From contig JBLWGC010000200.1 in the NCBI GenBank assembly GCA_048772705.1, positions 1-35,510 on the forward strand: a stretch of DNA of 35,510 nucleotides. Reading direction: 5' to 3'. Each line of letters starts with the position of its first letter. Within the stretch, counting starts at the first letter, position 1. Shown here piece after piece: positions 1 to 6,867 of this stretch. The notes beneath the pieces were generated by a model. It was given only the letters and a program-made list of their open reading frames with translations. It was not told where the DNA came from and searched no databases. This stretch comes from Leidyana gryllorum EB-2025a (lineage: Eukaryota > Apicomplexa). Both the position numbers and the translations under genes were made by a program.

Positions 1-89
1 CGGCATGTTGTTAGCTCGCCGCTCCACGCGTTTGCTTGACATCTCAAATGGAGGGACTTTTGGGGTTGGAGGGCGGCGTGTTCAGAACG

Positions 90-161
90 TCCGAGATAGT
101 ATAGTAGTTAGTATTTCCGCCTGTCACGCGGAAGATCCGGGTTCGATTCCCGGTCTTGGAG
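90..161 (+). tRNA. tRNA-Asp(GTC)
   Basis: 72 nt cloverleaf. Acceptor TCCGAGA pairs with TCTTGGA with one G-T wobble; the discriminator is G. The anticodon loop CTGTCAC gives GTC. The T-arm CGGGTTCGATTCCCG is perfect. Delivers Asp in cytosolic translation; transcription by RNA polymerase III from its internal A and B boxes is expected. It is the first gene of the island. Confidence 0.92.
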
Positions 162-275
162 CAGTTCCAGCCCCTCACAACTGCTGCAACTCAGATTTTG
201 TCTCAGCTGGTCTGGACTTCATCCGCGATCATACGACCTTGGAGAGACGTGGCATTTAGTCAACAACTATAAGAC

Positions 276-347
276 GGGCTCTTCTGGGAGTCGAACACAG
301 GCCTTCTTCCACCCGAAGGGAGAATCATACCACTAGACCAACCAGCC
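276..347 (-). tRNA. tRNA-Pro(CGG), diverged
   Basis: Minus-strand Pro body with loop TTCGGGT (anticodon CGG). The acceptor GGCTGGT/AAGAGCC has a mismatch at pair 5 and the T-stem is weaker than in the sister gene at 4640, so function is uncertain. It is followed by Ala(AGC), as in the homologous block at 18829-19062. Confidence 0.8.
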
Positions 348-435
348 GCCTGTCGGTCGTGAAACCCGCTGAATACAGTCGAGAGAGTGGTCATACGATG
401 TTGAGAACAAAAAAATGCGATGGAGTCTGCACAAT

Positions 436-508
436 GGGCGACTAGCTCAAATGGTAGAGCGCTCGCTTAGCATGCGAGAGGTACTGGGATCGATGCCCAG
501 GTCGTCCA
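436..508 (+). tRNA. tRNA-Ala(AGC)
   Basis: 73 nt. Acceptor GGGCGAC/GTCGTCC, discriminator A, anticodon stem CTCGC/GCGAG with loop TTAGCAT (AGC). A TTTT run about 10 nt downstream can end Pol III transcription, which is uncommon in this island. The T-loop begins with A (GATCGATGC), as in every Ala copy here. Confidence 0.92.
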
Positions 509-530
509 AACTTCGCAGTTTTCAACTGCC

Positions 531-571
531 GGTATTTTTACGACCTTGGAAGGGTCCAAGAGCACAAGTGC
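531..571 (-). pseudogene. tRNA-Gly(TCC) 5' remnant
   Basis: Minus-strand remnant with the Gly(TCC) 5' acceptor and the anticodon arm around CCTTCCAAGG. The D-arm is damaged and the T-arm and 3' acceptor are missing. The same relic sits between Ala and Asn at 13856 and 19076. Confidence 0.55.
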
Positions 572-607
572 CTGAGGGGGTCTAGAAGAGTACGGTGCCG
601 CAGAACC

Positions 608-680
608 CGGTCCTGGTAGGTTTCGAACCTGCGATTTTGTGGTTAACAGCCACACGCTCTGCCGACTGAGCTACCCGACC
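608..680 (-). tRNA. tRNA-Asn(GTT), diverged acceptor
   Basis: Asn body with loop CTGTTAA (GTT) and D-stem GCTC/GAGC intact. Acceptor GGTCGGG/CAGGACC has mismatches at pairs 5 and 6, and one T-stem pair is a wobble. The sister gene at 13958 is better preserved. Confidence 0.78.
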
Positions 681-748
681 CAGTGGGACATTCTTTCAGA
701 GGTTAGTAGAGAGATCCTTCATCTTCCACCGAGAAATTTCGAGCAGCC

Positions 749-776
749 CTCTCAGGTCGTTATCGAGACCTGAGAG
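749..776. other. Spacer hairpin
   Basis: Perfect 10-bp inverted repeat CTCTCAGGTC / GACCTGAGAG around an 8-nt loop, in the spacer upstream of Thr. A decayed version lies at about 15807-15842 before the homologous Thr gene, so it travels with the duplicated block. Function unknown. Confidence 0.6.
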
Positions 777-805
777 ACCAGCCAGAAAAGCTTGAGCTGT
801 GAGCA

Positions 806-878
806 AGCCTTCTGCCGGAATCGAACTCGGCGACCTTTCGCTTACTAAGCGAATGCTCTGCCTCTAAGCTAAGAAGGC
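806..878 (-). tRNA. tRNA-Thr(AGT), with inserted base
   Basis: Thr body (GCCTTCT/AGAAGGC, loop TTAGTAA, anticodon AGT). It is 73 nt instead of the usual 72 because one extra A lies in the 5' side of the T-stem, which weakens the B box. Probably impaired. It is followed by a Glu relic, as elsewhere. Confidence 0.75.
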
Positions 879-948
879 AATACAAGCCGAAGATCACGAA
901 TCAGATTTACTATTGACGGGGATTACTGGAGCACTTTGCTCGAGTAAC

Positions 949-1034
949 TTCCACTATTTTGGCCGGGGACTTGAACACCGGTATTCGTGCGGGTGAAAGC
1001 CGCATCATTCCTTAGCCACTTAGACTACAGTGGA
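949..1034 (-). pseudogene. tRNA-Glu(TTC) pseudogene
   Basis: Recognisable Glu body with loop CTTTCAC (TTC), but 86 nt long instead of 73. Extra bases lie after the D-arm, before the T-arm and in the 3' acceptor, so the cloverleaf cannot form properly. It is the Thr-Glu pair partner of the gene at 806. Confidence 0.75.
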
Positions 1035-1067
1035 CGAGCTTCCCGAGATGACCGAAGGCTTGTCTAT

Positions 1068-1141
1068 GGTGCGGTGGCCTAATGGATATGGCATCGGTCT
1101 TCGGAACCGGGTAGTTGTGGGTTCGAGTCCCATCCGCATCA
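1068..1141 (+). tRNA. tRNA-Arg(TCG)
   Basis: 74 nt. Acceptor GGTGCGG/CCGCATC pairs fully with one wobble; loop CTTCGGA gives TCG; the T-loop is TTCGAGT. Its 3' spacer (to about 1225) is homologous to the spacer beside the Arg(TCG) copy at 13414, in inverted orientation. Confidence 0.9.
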
Positions 1142-1225
1142 TAGCCTCGCACGCGGAAGACGTTCCGTTTCGACCGAGGCCAAGGCTTGCTAGCTGTATG
1201 GGGGCCACTTGGGCTGCGGATGTCG

Positions 1226-1298
1226 AGTTGAAGTGCTCGTGATTATAATTTTCCCTTCCACTTGGAGGAAGTGCTCAATTCGATTCTCCGAACAGTTT
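1226..1298 (+). pseudogene. tRNA-Pro pseudogene
   Basis: Weak Pro-like sequence ending in AACAG, with TTCGATT in the T-loop position. The anticodon arm and D-arm are scrambled. Paralogous to the minus-strand relic at 13264; both lie beside Arg(TCG). Confidence 0.5.
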
Positions 1299-1378
1299 CC
1301 GTTTTTTAGTAGGGGTGCAGACAAGCTCGACGCAGAAATCGCCCAAGTCTCTCGGGGTGCTGCGGCTCTTTCGCAATT

Positions 1379-1449
1379 GCACTTGTGGTCTAAGGGTAAG
1401 ATGCGACCCTTCCAAGGTCGTAACCCGCGTTCGAGTCCCGGCAGGTGCA
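1379..1449 (+). tRNA. tRNA-Gly(TCC)
   Basis: 71 nt. Acceptor GCACTTG/CAGGTGC, loop CTTCCAA (TCC), discriminator A. The T-stem has one mismatch (CCGCG against CCCGG). It precedes a Leu gene by the same 141-nt step as at 11816-11957. Confidence 0.88.
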
Positions 1450-1519
1450 GGCGTATGTAGCTCGAACGACTGTCTATCAGTGAAGTGAGGGGACCGAGTG
1501 CCAATACAATACAACCGGC

Positions 1520-1599
1520 GGACAAGAGTCGGATTCGAACCCACGGCCTTTCGAACTCCAGCCGTAACACAGCGCCCTAGACCACTCGGCCATCTTGCC
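1520..1599 (-). tRNA. Leu-type tRNA with ACG anticodon
   Basis: The acceptor GGCAAGA/TCTTGTC, long variable arm and T-arm match the Leu(CAG) genes at 4212 and 11957. The anticodon loop reads TTACGGC, so position 34-36 is ACG (Arg) and not CAG. The anticodon stem has one clear mismatch and the discriminator is C instead of A. Probably a decaying Leu gene; if transcribed it would be a Leu/Arg chimera. Confidence 0.75.
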
Positions 1600-1693
1600 G
1601 CCGTGTTCTTGGCTCGCCACATTGCACGTTTTGTGTCCGTGAAGTCTCGAGAAGGAAGACTTTTGGGGTTGAAGTCCGCCGCGTTGACGAGCG

Positions 1694-1765
1694 TCCGAGA
1701 TGAAGTAGTGGTCAGTATTTCCGCCTGTCACGCGGAAGACTCGGATTCGATGCCCGGTTTCGGAG
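1694..1765 (+). tRNA. tRNA-Asp(GTC)
   Basis: 72 nt with acceptor TCCGAGA/TTTCGGA and loop CTGTCAC (GTC). The D-loop is altered (TGAAGTAGTGG) and the T-stem has a mismatch (CGGAT/GCCCG). Middle member of a Leu-Asp-Val-Gln block also seen at 23678. Confidence 0.82.
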
Positions 1766-1820
1766 CACAGTTGATTCCGCTTAAGATTGTTTGTTTTGGT
1801 TGTCGCTGAAAGTTGCGAGC

Positions 1821-1893
1821 TTCAGCCACCGACGATCGAACTCGGGACCTTCTGCGTGGTAAGCAGACGTCGTGACCACTACACCATGTCTGC
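1821..1893 (-). tRNA. Val-type tRNA with ACC anticodon
   Basis: Body matches the Val(AAC) genes (T-arm CCGAGTTCGATCGTCGG, anticodon stem TCTGC/GCAGA). The loop is TTACCAC, giving ACC (Gly) where sisters have AAC. The acceptor GCAGACA/TGGCTGA has mismatches. Likely a decaying Val copy. Confidence 0.75.
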
Positions 1894-1956
1894 GGCGAAG
1901 GTCCCGCAGACCAAGAGAAGTGGTGAGGTTTCACCAAAAAGTGAGGACTAGTTTCG

Positions 1957-2028
1957 GGGTTGCGCCGGGAATCGAACCTAGGTCAGGAGATTTATAAGTC
2001 TCAGTGCTAACCACTACACCAAGTAACC
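1957..2028 (-). pseudogene. tRNA-Gln pseudogene
   Basis: Gln body (compare 24676). The anticodon stem has lost a pair and the loop reads CTTATAAA, so no Gln anticodon survives. The acceptor also carries mismatches. Confidence 0.7.
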
Positions 2029-2138
2029 GATCAGTCCTTCCCAAAAAAAAAGGTTTGTAGAGCCGTCCGGACTAGCGCTCCCTCAACTGGACACATGCAA
2101 CACGCGTCTCTCTACTGACTTTTGAAAGATTGTAACTG

Positions 2139-2207
2139 GCTCTTGTATCTTGAGTCGGCAGAGTGTGTGATTGTAAAATGCAAACTCGGAAATCCGGGCT
2201 CTGAAGC
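2139..2207 (+). pseudogene. tRNA-Asn pseudogene
   Basis: Decayed Asn-type gene: CTCTTGTA and GGCAGAG mark the acceptor and D-arm, but the anticodon arm reads around TTGTAAAA and the T-arm is lost. The same relic with the same flanks lies at 24844, also next to an Ala sequence. Confidence 0.5.
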
Positions 2208-2314
2208 AACCTTCACACATACTGCGGTGCCCAGGTCTGTCCAAGGGCTGCACAGCACAATTAAAAGCTCTCAACTCGGTAAATAAATAGCGGCAGGTGC
2301 AGCCGTACGAAGTT

Positions 2315-2387
2315 TGGACGACCTGGGCATCGATCCCAGTACCTCTCGCATGCTAAGCGAGCGCTCTACCATTTGAGCTAGTCGCCC
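2315..2387 (-). tRNA. tRNA-Ala(AGC)
   Basis: Identical in sequence to the Ala gene at 436 but on the other strand. Its 5' flank (2388-2460) is the reverse complement of the Pro-Ala spacer at 348-435, so Ala with its spacer was duplicated by inversion. Confidence 0.92.
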
Positions 2388-2476
2388 GTTGTGCAGACCC
2401 CATCGCATGTGTTGGTTCTCAACATAGTATGACCACTCTCTCAACTGTACTCAGCGGTTTGCACCACCAAGCGGTC

Positions 2477-2548
2477 GACTGTTTGGTCTAGTGGTATGAT
2501 TCTTCCTTAGGGTGGAAGGAGTCCTGGGTTCGATTCCCAGAACAGCCC
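2477..2548 (+). tRNA. tRNA-Pro(AGG)
   Basis: 72 nt, loop TTAGGGT (AGG), T-arm CTGGGTTCGATTCCCAG perfect. The acceptor GACTGTT/AACAGCC has an A-C mismatch at pair 2. The 3' end AACAGCCC is of the type that primes element A. Confidence 0.88.
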
Positions 2549-2662
2549 GTCCGATAGTTGTTGACGCAGCAAGGCACTCGACCCATCCCGAGACAATGTC
2601 CCTGACAGCTAAGACAGGATCTGAGTTGTTGACTGAACAGGCTACAACCCGACCATTCGCCC

Positions 2663-2735
2663 AGACCCTACTGAGACTCGAACCCAAAATCCCCGGTTCC
2701 GTAGACCGATGCCATATCCATTAGGCCATAGCGCC
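2663..2735 (-). tRNA. tRNA-Arg(ACG)
   Basis: Arg body with loop CTACGGA (ACG). Acceptor GGCGCTA/TAGGGTC and the T-stem have a few changes compared with the copy at 18655. Its upstream flank is homologous to that of 18655 in inverted orientation. Confidence 0.85.
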
Positions 2736-2960
2736 GACTAACGGAGCCGTCAAATGGAAGTGTGTAGCGATCCAGAGAGGACATGGGCAGCTACGCCCGA
2801 TCGTGGGTTTGGACAAGCTTCACCTACATGTCCCATTCGAGACATCGGTGGACATACTATCCAAGCCAGGATTCGGGCCTGGGTATGCACGGCCACAACT
2901 TGCTGTTGTAAGCACTAGACGACCCGGACGATCTTCAAGTGAGGCTGGTATGTAGGCGTG
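2736..2960. repeat. Duplicated non-coding spacer of Arg(ACG)
   Basis: About 170 bp upstream of the Arg(ACG) gene match, in inverted orientation, the flank of the Arg(ACG) gene at 18655 (about 18475-18654). No tRNA or reading frame is evident inside. It shows that duplication units reach well beyond the tRNA genes. Confidence 0.75.
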
Positions 2961-3064
2961 ACCAAGTGAGTGGATCTCTGATACAAATTCGGACTTAGTA
3001 ACCAATTCCATTTGTATTGATCGTGGAATCCTGTGCCTTCCTCGGGTACGGGGCGAGCTTCCTT

Positions 3065-3129
3065 GCCGCCCCAACTCCGTCGGTAGAGCGCAAGACTTTT
3101 TGAAGGGAGAACCGCGCGTTCGGGCGGCG
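3065..3129 (+). pseudogene. tRNA-Lys pseudogene
   Basis: GCCGCCC at the 5' end and GGGCGGC at the 3' end still pair, and GGTAGAGCGCAAGACT matches the Lys D- and anticodon arms. The remainder of the anticodon and T-arm is deleted or scrambled. Homologous relics lie at 11158 and 16438, each before a Ser gene. Confidence 0.65.
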
Positions 3130-3199
3130 CGAGCAGTCCTAGTAAAGCTCGCTGAATCGTATGTGAAGCCACTGGCCGCAAAATGCCACGTTCGAGGGC

Positions 3200-3281
3200 G
3201 GCAACTTGCCCGAGTGGTTAAGGGGGTAGACTAGAAATCTACTGGGCCTGGCCCGCGCTGGTTCACATCCAGCAGTTGTCG
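3200..3281 (+). tRNA. tRNA-Ser(AGA)
   Basis: 82 nt class II tRNA. Acceptor GGCAACT/AGTTGTC, long variable arm TGGGCCTGGCCCGC, loop CTAGAAA (AGA), discriminator G as usual for Ser. One T-loop base differs from sisters (TTCACAT). Confidence 0.9.
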
Positions 3282-3400
3282 TGTGCTGCGATCATCGGAG
3301 TAGGCGGCTGGGCTCAAAACACCAGCAGTACATGCTAAGGATTGCAGTGGCGACGCAGAGGCATCAAGTAAGTGAATCGGTGCCATCTGTGGTCGGAGGC

Positions 3401-3474
3401 GGTCGCGTAGCTCAGTCGGTTAGAGCGTGAGCCTAATAAGCTCAAGGTCCCCGGTTCGAGCCCGGGCGTGACCA
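3401..3474 (+). tRNA. tRNA-Ile(AAT)
   Basis: 74 nt. Acceptor GGTCGCG/CGTGACC, anticodon stem TGAGC/GCTCA with loop CTAATAA (AAT), T-arm CCCGGTTCGAGCCCGGG perfect, discriminator A. It looks fully functional. No T-run follows within 40 nt. Confidence 0.93.
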
Positions 3475-3571
3475 AGGGAGTGGATCTGTGATACAGAGTT
3501 GCCCTCGACCCGAAGAAGCCAGAACATTCTACGACGAATACGGATGGAATCTGTTACTAAGTTCGACAGTT

Positions 3572-3654
3572 GCCAACTTGCCCGAGTGGGGAAGGGGAGA
3601 AGATTTGATCTCTACAGGGCCTTGGCCGGGCTGGCGCAGATCCAGCAATTGTCG
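3572..3654 (+). pseudogene. tRNA-Ser pseudogene
   Basis: Ser body with recognisable CCCGAGTGG D-arm and CCAGCAATTGTC 3' end. The anticodon arm reads GAGAAGATTTGATCTC without a Ser anticodon, and the T-loop is lost. It follows Ile, as Ser does in other blocks. Confidence 0.7.
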
Positions 3655-3730
3655 TGCGATGTGATCGGAGGGGTCAGACACCAACTCAAGCGTGAATCCC
3701 TGGAATGGTGGGAAAACGAACTGTGTCTTC

Positions 3731-3801
3731 TGCATCTGCCGGGAATCGAACCCGGGTCGCCTCGATGGAAACGAGACATTCTACCACTAGACCACAGATG
3801 C
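3731..3801 (-). tRNA. tRNA-Gly(TCC) on a Gly(GCC)-type body
   Basis: 71 nt, acceptor GCATCTG/CAGATGC, anticodon stem TCTCG/CGAGG, loop TTTCCAT (TCC). All sister genes of this body (11427, 14315, 16718) have TTGCCAT (GCC), so one base has switched codon specificity within Gly. Confidence 0.88.
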
Positions 3802-3812
3802 ATAATATCTTG

Positions 3813-3828
3813 TTGAGCTAGTCGCCCG
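3813..3828 (-). pseudogene. tRNA-Ala 5' fragment
   Basis: Only the acceptor 5' strand and D-stem start of Ala (GGGCGACTAGCTC) remain on the minus strand, followed by the usual Ala 5' flank (3829-3850). A truncated duplicate edge. Confidence 0.5.
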
Positions 3829-3920
3829 CTGTGCAGACCTCATAGCATTCCGTGGTTTTCGCCCTCATCAGATACCTGTTTCCAGAGACACACGCCCCGT
3901 TCACAGTCCGAAAGCTCCGC

Positions 3921-3993
3921 ACAGCCATGGTCTAGTGGTTACGACGTCTGCTTCACACGCAGAAGGTCCCGAGTTCGATCCTCGGTGGCTGTA
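3921..3993 (+). tRNA. tRNA-Val(CAC)
   Basis: 73 nt. Acceptor ACAGCCA/TGGCTGT is fully paired, stem TCTGC/GCAGA with loop TTCACAC gives CAC, T-loop TTCGATC. It is the only CAC copy; the other Val copies are AAC or altered. First gene of a Val-Asp-Leu-Thr block. Confidence 0.9.
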
Positions 3994-4046
3994 GCTCGCA
4001 ACTTTACCTGAGCACCACGAAATCTGAAGCGGAAAAACGAACTGTG

Positions 4047-4117
4047 CTCCGAGACCGGGAATCGACCCTGGTCTTCCGCGTGATAGGCGGAAATCCTAAC
4101 CGCTATACTATCTCGGA
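4047..4117 (-). tRNA. Asp-type tRNA with ATC anticodon
   Basis: Asp body with perfect acceptor TCCGAGA/TCTCGGA and anticodon stem. The loop CTATCAC gives ATC, which would also decode Asp codons if A34 became inosine, a state not known as normal for Asp. The T-arm is one base short and reads TCGATTC. Confidence 0.8.
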
Positions 4118-4211
4118 CGCTCTGGATACGTCGGCCTCCAACCCCAGAAGTTCTTCCATTTTGAGATTCCACGGATAGAAAACGCGTGGGGCGGCGAGCC
4201 AACAACATTTC

Positions 4212-4291
4212 GGCAAGATGGCCGAGTGGTCCAAGGCGCTGTGTTCAGGCCGCAGTCCGAAAGGGCGTGGGTTCGAATCCCACTCTTGTCA
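4212..4291 (+). tRNA. tRNA-Leu(CAG)
   Basis: 80 nt class II. Acceptor GGCAAGA/TCTTGTC, variable arm TCCGAAAGGGC, loop TTCAGGC (CAG), discriminator A. It looks intact and has no intron. The same gene with the same 3' spacer occurs at 17587. Confidence 0.92.
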
Positions 4292-4423
4292 GCCGTTGTA
4301 GTCAGGACAACCTGCGACTTCATCCCAGCACGCCCCCACGATGCGCGCGGAACAGCCCGCCGTGCACGTGGCACGCGGCTAACTTTTGTCGATACAACTG
4401 CCACATGATTCTCCTGCTGAGTT

Positions 4424-4495
4424 GCCTTCTTAGCTTAGGGGCAGAGCGTTCGCTTCGTAAGCGAGAAGTCGCCGGTTCGATTCCGGCAGAAGGCT
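4424..4495 (+). tRNA. tRNA-Thr(CGT)
   Basis: 72 nt. Acceptor GCCTTCT/AGAAGGC, loop TTCGTAA (CGT), T-arm GCCGGTTCGATTCCGGC perfect, discriminator T. Differs from Thr(AGT) copies essentially at the anticodon. No T4 run directly downstream. Confidence 0.92.
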
Positions 4496-4552
4496 CGACT
4501 GCATCGACTAGGCACCTGCAAGCTTATCGCAAACTCCGATCATCGTTGCTGA

Positions 4553-4629
4553 GCCTCGTAGCTCAGCCAGCAGAGCGTAAGTCTCTCAGCCACAGTGTCG
4601 CAGGTTTGGAACCTGCCAGTACCTGAGGC
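4553..4629 (+). pseudogene. Asn-like tRNA relic
   Basis: CGTAGCTCAGCC and the T-arm GCAGGTTTGGAACCTGC resemble the Asn genes, but the anticodon arm is replaced by TAAGTCTCTCAGCC, which forms no proper stem. A sister relic lies at 12676 with the same 3' flank. Both lie right after Thr. Confidence 0.45.
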
Positions 4630-4639
4630 ACCCACTGGG

Positions 4640-4711
4640 GGCTGTTTGGTCTAGTGGTATGATTCTTCCTTCGGGTGGAAGAAGTCCTGGGTTCGATTCC
4701 CAGAACAGCCC
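4640..4711 (+). tRNA. tRNA-Pro(CGG)
   Basis: 72 nt, all arms paired: GGCTGTT/AACAGCC, TTCGGGT loop (CGG), CTGGGTTCGATTCCCAG, discriminator C. The last 15 bases plus CCA are exactly complementary to the primer-binding site of element A, which starts 192 bp downstream. Confidence 0.93.
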
Positions 4712-4787
4712 GCTTTGTTGTATCTTGACCCAGCCTGCCTGGCAGCATGGTTCTGGGTTCGGGTGATTCCTCGGAGAAAGTCGGAGG

Positions 4788-4860
4788 GGGAGTGTAGCGC
4801 AGTCGGTAGCGCGTAGGTCTCATAATCCTGAAGTCGAGAGTTCAATCCTCTCCACTCCCA
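4788..4860 (+). tRNA. tRNA-Met(CAT), elongator
   Basis: 73 nt. Acceptor GGGAGTG/CACTCCC perfect, loop CTCATAA (CAT), T-loop TTCAATC, G1-C72 and normal TTC in the T-loop, so an elongator and not the initiator. The only elongator Met in the window. Element A inserted 38-42 bp past its 3' end. Confidence 0.93.
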
Positions 4861-4897
4861 CGGTCGGCATCGAAACCGCCGACAAATTCATCATGCT

Positions 4898-4902
4898 ATC
4901 AT
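4898..4902. repeat. Target site duplication of element A, left
   Basis: ATCAT directly before the 5' LTR, repeated exactly after the 3' LTR. Five bases is the usual length for Ty3/gypsy integrases. Confidence 0.9.
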
Positions 4903-5208
4903 TGATGCGTCATTTTGAACCTGATCTGCGTTCTTTCAGTTAAGCCCCAGAGTCAATAACGGCCTATGGCCTTTAAGCTAAGCTAGATCTACATACCGGC
5001 CTGGTGAAGGGAGACGCGAACACAACACACACGTTTTTATTGTTTATTTTTCATTACGTTCCAATACAACCAATTCAATTACGAGCACTTACCAGACCAA
5101 AACCCAATTTCAGGATACCCAGATTAGCCGTCAGTATAGATCATGGACCCAATGCATCCAACTAGGGACGGAACCAGCGATTCGGCGGACGTTCCGCCTA
5201 TCAAACCA
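4903..5208 (+). repeat. Element A 5' LTR
   Basis: 306 bp, begins TG and ends CA. The last 66 bp contain the Gag start codon (5143) and its first 22 codons. A small hairpin GGCGGA-CGT-TCCGCC lies near the 3' end. Confidence 0.95.
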
Positions 5209-6837
5209 TTTGGGGGCTGTTCTGGGAACGACCGTATGCTTCAGTTAGTGGCGGTCGGGACCATTCCAAGCCGGTTCCCTCCTGTACCTGATACGGCTAT
5301 CACATTGCGTGCAGAAGAAGATTGGGCCAAAGCCATGCGCCGATTGGACTTCCCAAGCTTTCAACCCAAGAACGAAAGCGAATTCGAAGACCGGGTCGAC
5401 CGAGTGGCCAGGGTGATCATGGCGGCCCCCATTTCACTGAATTTATTTCGCGAAAAATGGCTGACAGTAACGGAAGAGAGCATGTGGCAATCGAGTATTT
5501 TAGACACCATGACAGCTAGTGACTATGAAGACCTGGTCACGCAGGTGGCGAAATCTAGATACAATGGACGCAACTACCTGATGCAGTTAGAGAAAGAGCT
5601 ATATCAGAGTAGCGAGAAGCCCACTGTGGGAAGCGCCTTCCAGCACGTGCTCGTTCATGCAACACGGGCGGTGAGAGCAGCTAAACGCAGGGGTTATGAA
5701 GGAGTGGATCTGTGTCTAGGAGAACGAAGGATAGTCGATGCCTTCCGGTGTGCTCTACCCCGGCCAATTGCTGTCAAGCTGATGAGTAGTACGGAACTGA
5801 AACTAGCGAACCACTTAGTGCAGACTGCCTTGATGGCGGAGAGTCTTAGCGAGGAAATGCTGCCATACCCAGTGCACGCCTATATGGCTGACGTGAACAA
5901 TCGAGACCCTGCAAGCGGCAGGAAGGCAGCGGAGAACATTCCCCCTGCGAGGAAGCCGGGTCAGTGTCATGGGTGCCTTGGAATCCACTTCCGGAAGGAC
6001 TGCCCTTATTTAACGGCGACCTGTACGAGGTGTGGACGGAAGGGTCATGCGGGAGAGGCTTGTCGAAGCCGATTTACTACTGATTGCTTAGGTGGAAAGC
6101 AGATTGAAATTCAAGAGAAGTGGCGTGGCGGCGCTAAAATAAATGTCGAAGGAGATGGAACAAAAGTCCAAAGTTTAGAGAAAGCCCAGCGACTGATAGC
6201 CCGGAACCTCCCACCCGGCAAGAGGTCAGTGCCAGAGGTCGTGGGCGCCGAAGTCCCAGGTGGTAGCGACGACGTGGCCGAGGTGCATTGTCCCCAGCTA
6301 GCAGAGGAGATAGAGTCAGATGAGGACTATCTGGGTAGGTGCGAAGCTCGCAGGACCTATTATAGTACGGCGCTACAGAGTCGCTCGACATTCTATGTCA
6401 AAGGGGTTACGGAGAGAGGAACGATCCGTCTGCTCATGGATACAGGAGCAGTTAGATCCATGTGTGGTTTGCAAGTGGCTAGGATGTTGGACCTGAAAGA
6501 CACCGGAAGGCAGTGGAGCTTTGTAGGACTGGGAAAGCGAGTAGCTAGGCAGCAAGAGCCGGTTAGAGTGCAGATTGGAACGAAGGACATTGAAGTGGAA
6601 TTCTACGTAGTACAAGAGGAGGTATTCCCGGCTCTGTTGGGATATGTGGAGTTAAAGAAGCTGAAGGCGATGATTGACACCGTCAATTTTCAGGTGCGAG
6701 ATGCGGAGACGATGGAGGTGATTGTCGAGGAGGACAAGGAGTGCGAAGGGGTGCTAGCCGCCCGGGAGATTCCTGAACTGGTGAATGAAGAAGAGTTGAA
6801 GATGAGATTAGCACAGCTCAGTGGGCACCTAGAATAG
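5143..6837 (+). CDS. gag-pro: Element A gag-protease reading frame
   Basis: One open frame of 564 codons. It starts inside the LTR and continues through the primer-binding site. Two zinc knuckles lie near residues 274-310 (CX2CX3HX4C and CX2CX4HX4C), which bind RNA during particle assembly. An aspartic protease with the motif LLMDTGA lies near residues 430-440. Fossil retroelement part; the N-terminal capsid-like domain is recognised only from position. Confidence 0.85.
   Translation: MDPMHPTRDGTSDSADVPPIKPFGGCSGNDRMLQLVAVGTIPSRFPPVPDTAITLRAEEDWAKAMRRLDFPSFQPKNESEFEDRVDRVARVIMAAPISLNLFREKWLTVTEESMWQSSILDTMTASDYEDLVTQVAKSRYNGRNYLMQLEKELYQSSEKPTVGSAFQHVLVHATRAVRAAKRRGYEGVDLCLGERRIVDAFRCALPRPIAVKLMSSTELKLANHLVQTALMAESLSEEMLPYPVHAYMADVNNRDPASGRKAAENIPPARKPGQCHGCLGIHFRKDCPYLTATCTRCGRKGHAGEACRSRFTTDCLGGKQIEIQEKWRGGAKINVEGDGTKVQSLEKAQRLIARNLPPGKRSVPEVVGAEVPGGSDDVAEVHCPQLAEEIESDEDYLGRCEARRTYYSTALQSRSTFYVKGVTERGTIRLLMDTGAVRSMCGLQVARMLDLKDTGRQWSFVGLGKRVARQQEPVRVQIGTKDIEVEFYVVQEEVFPALLGYVELKKLKAMIDTVNFQVRDAETMEVIVEEDKECEGVLAAREIPELVNEEELKMRLAQLSGHLE
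5211..5228 (+). other. Element A primer-binding site, tRNA-Pro
   Basis: TGGGGGCTGTTCTGGGAA lies 2 nt after the LTR and is complementary over 18 nt to the 3' end of tRNA-Pro (AACAGCCC type, as at 4640) including CCA. The site is inside the gag frame. Confidence 0.93.
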
Positions 6838-6867
6838 CCGAGAAGGGAGCAGCTAGAGAACCTACTG

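Noticed and set aside
2281-2310. Additional Gly gene from the sequence GGCAGGTGCAGCCGTA
   Set aside because: Only the last bases of a Gly(TCC) gene with its downstream flank; no arms.
4186-4626. Long frames through the tRNA island with recurring peptides such as RWPSGLRRCVQAAVRKG (also near 11664-12155 and 17447-17761)
   Set aside because: They are translations of tRNA-Leu and neighbouring tRNA genes. Recurrence follows from tRNA duplication, not protein conservation.
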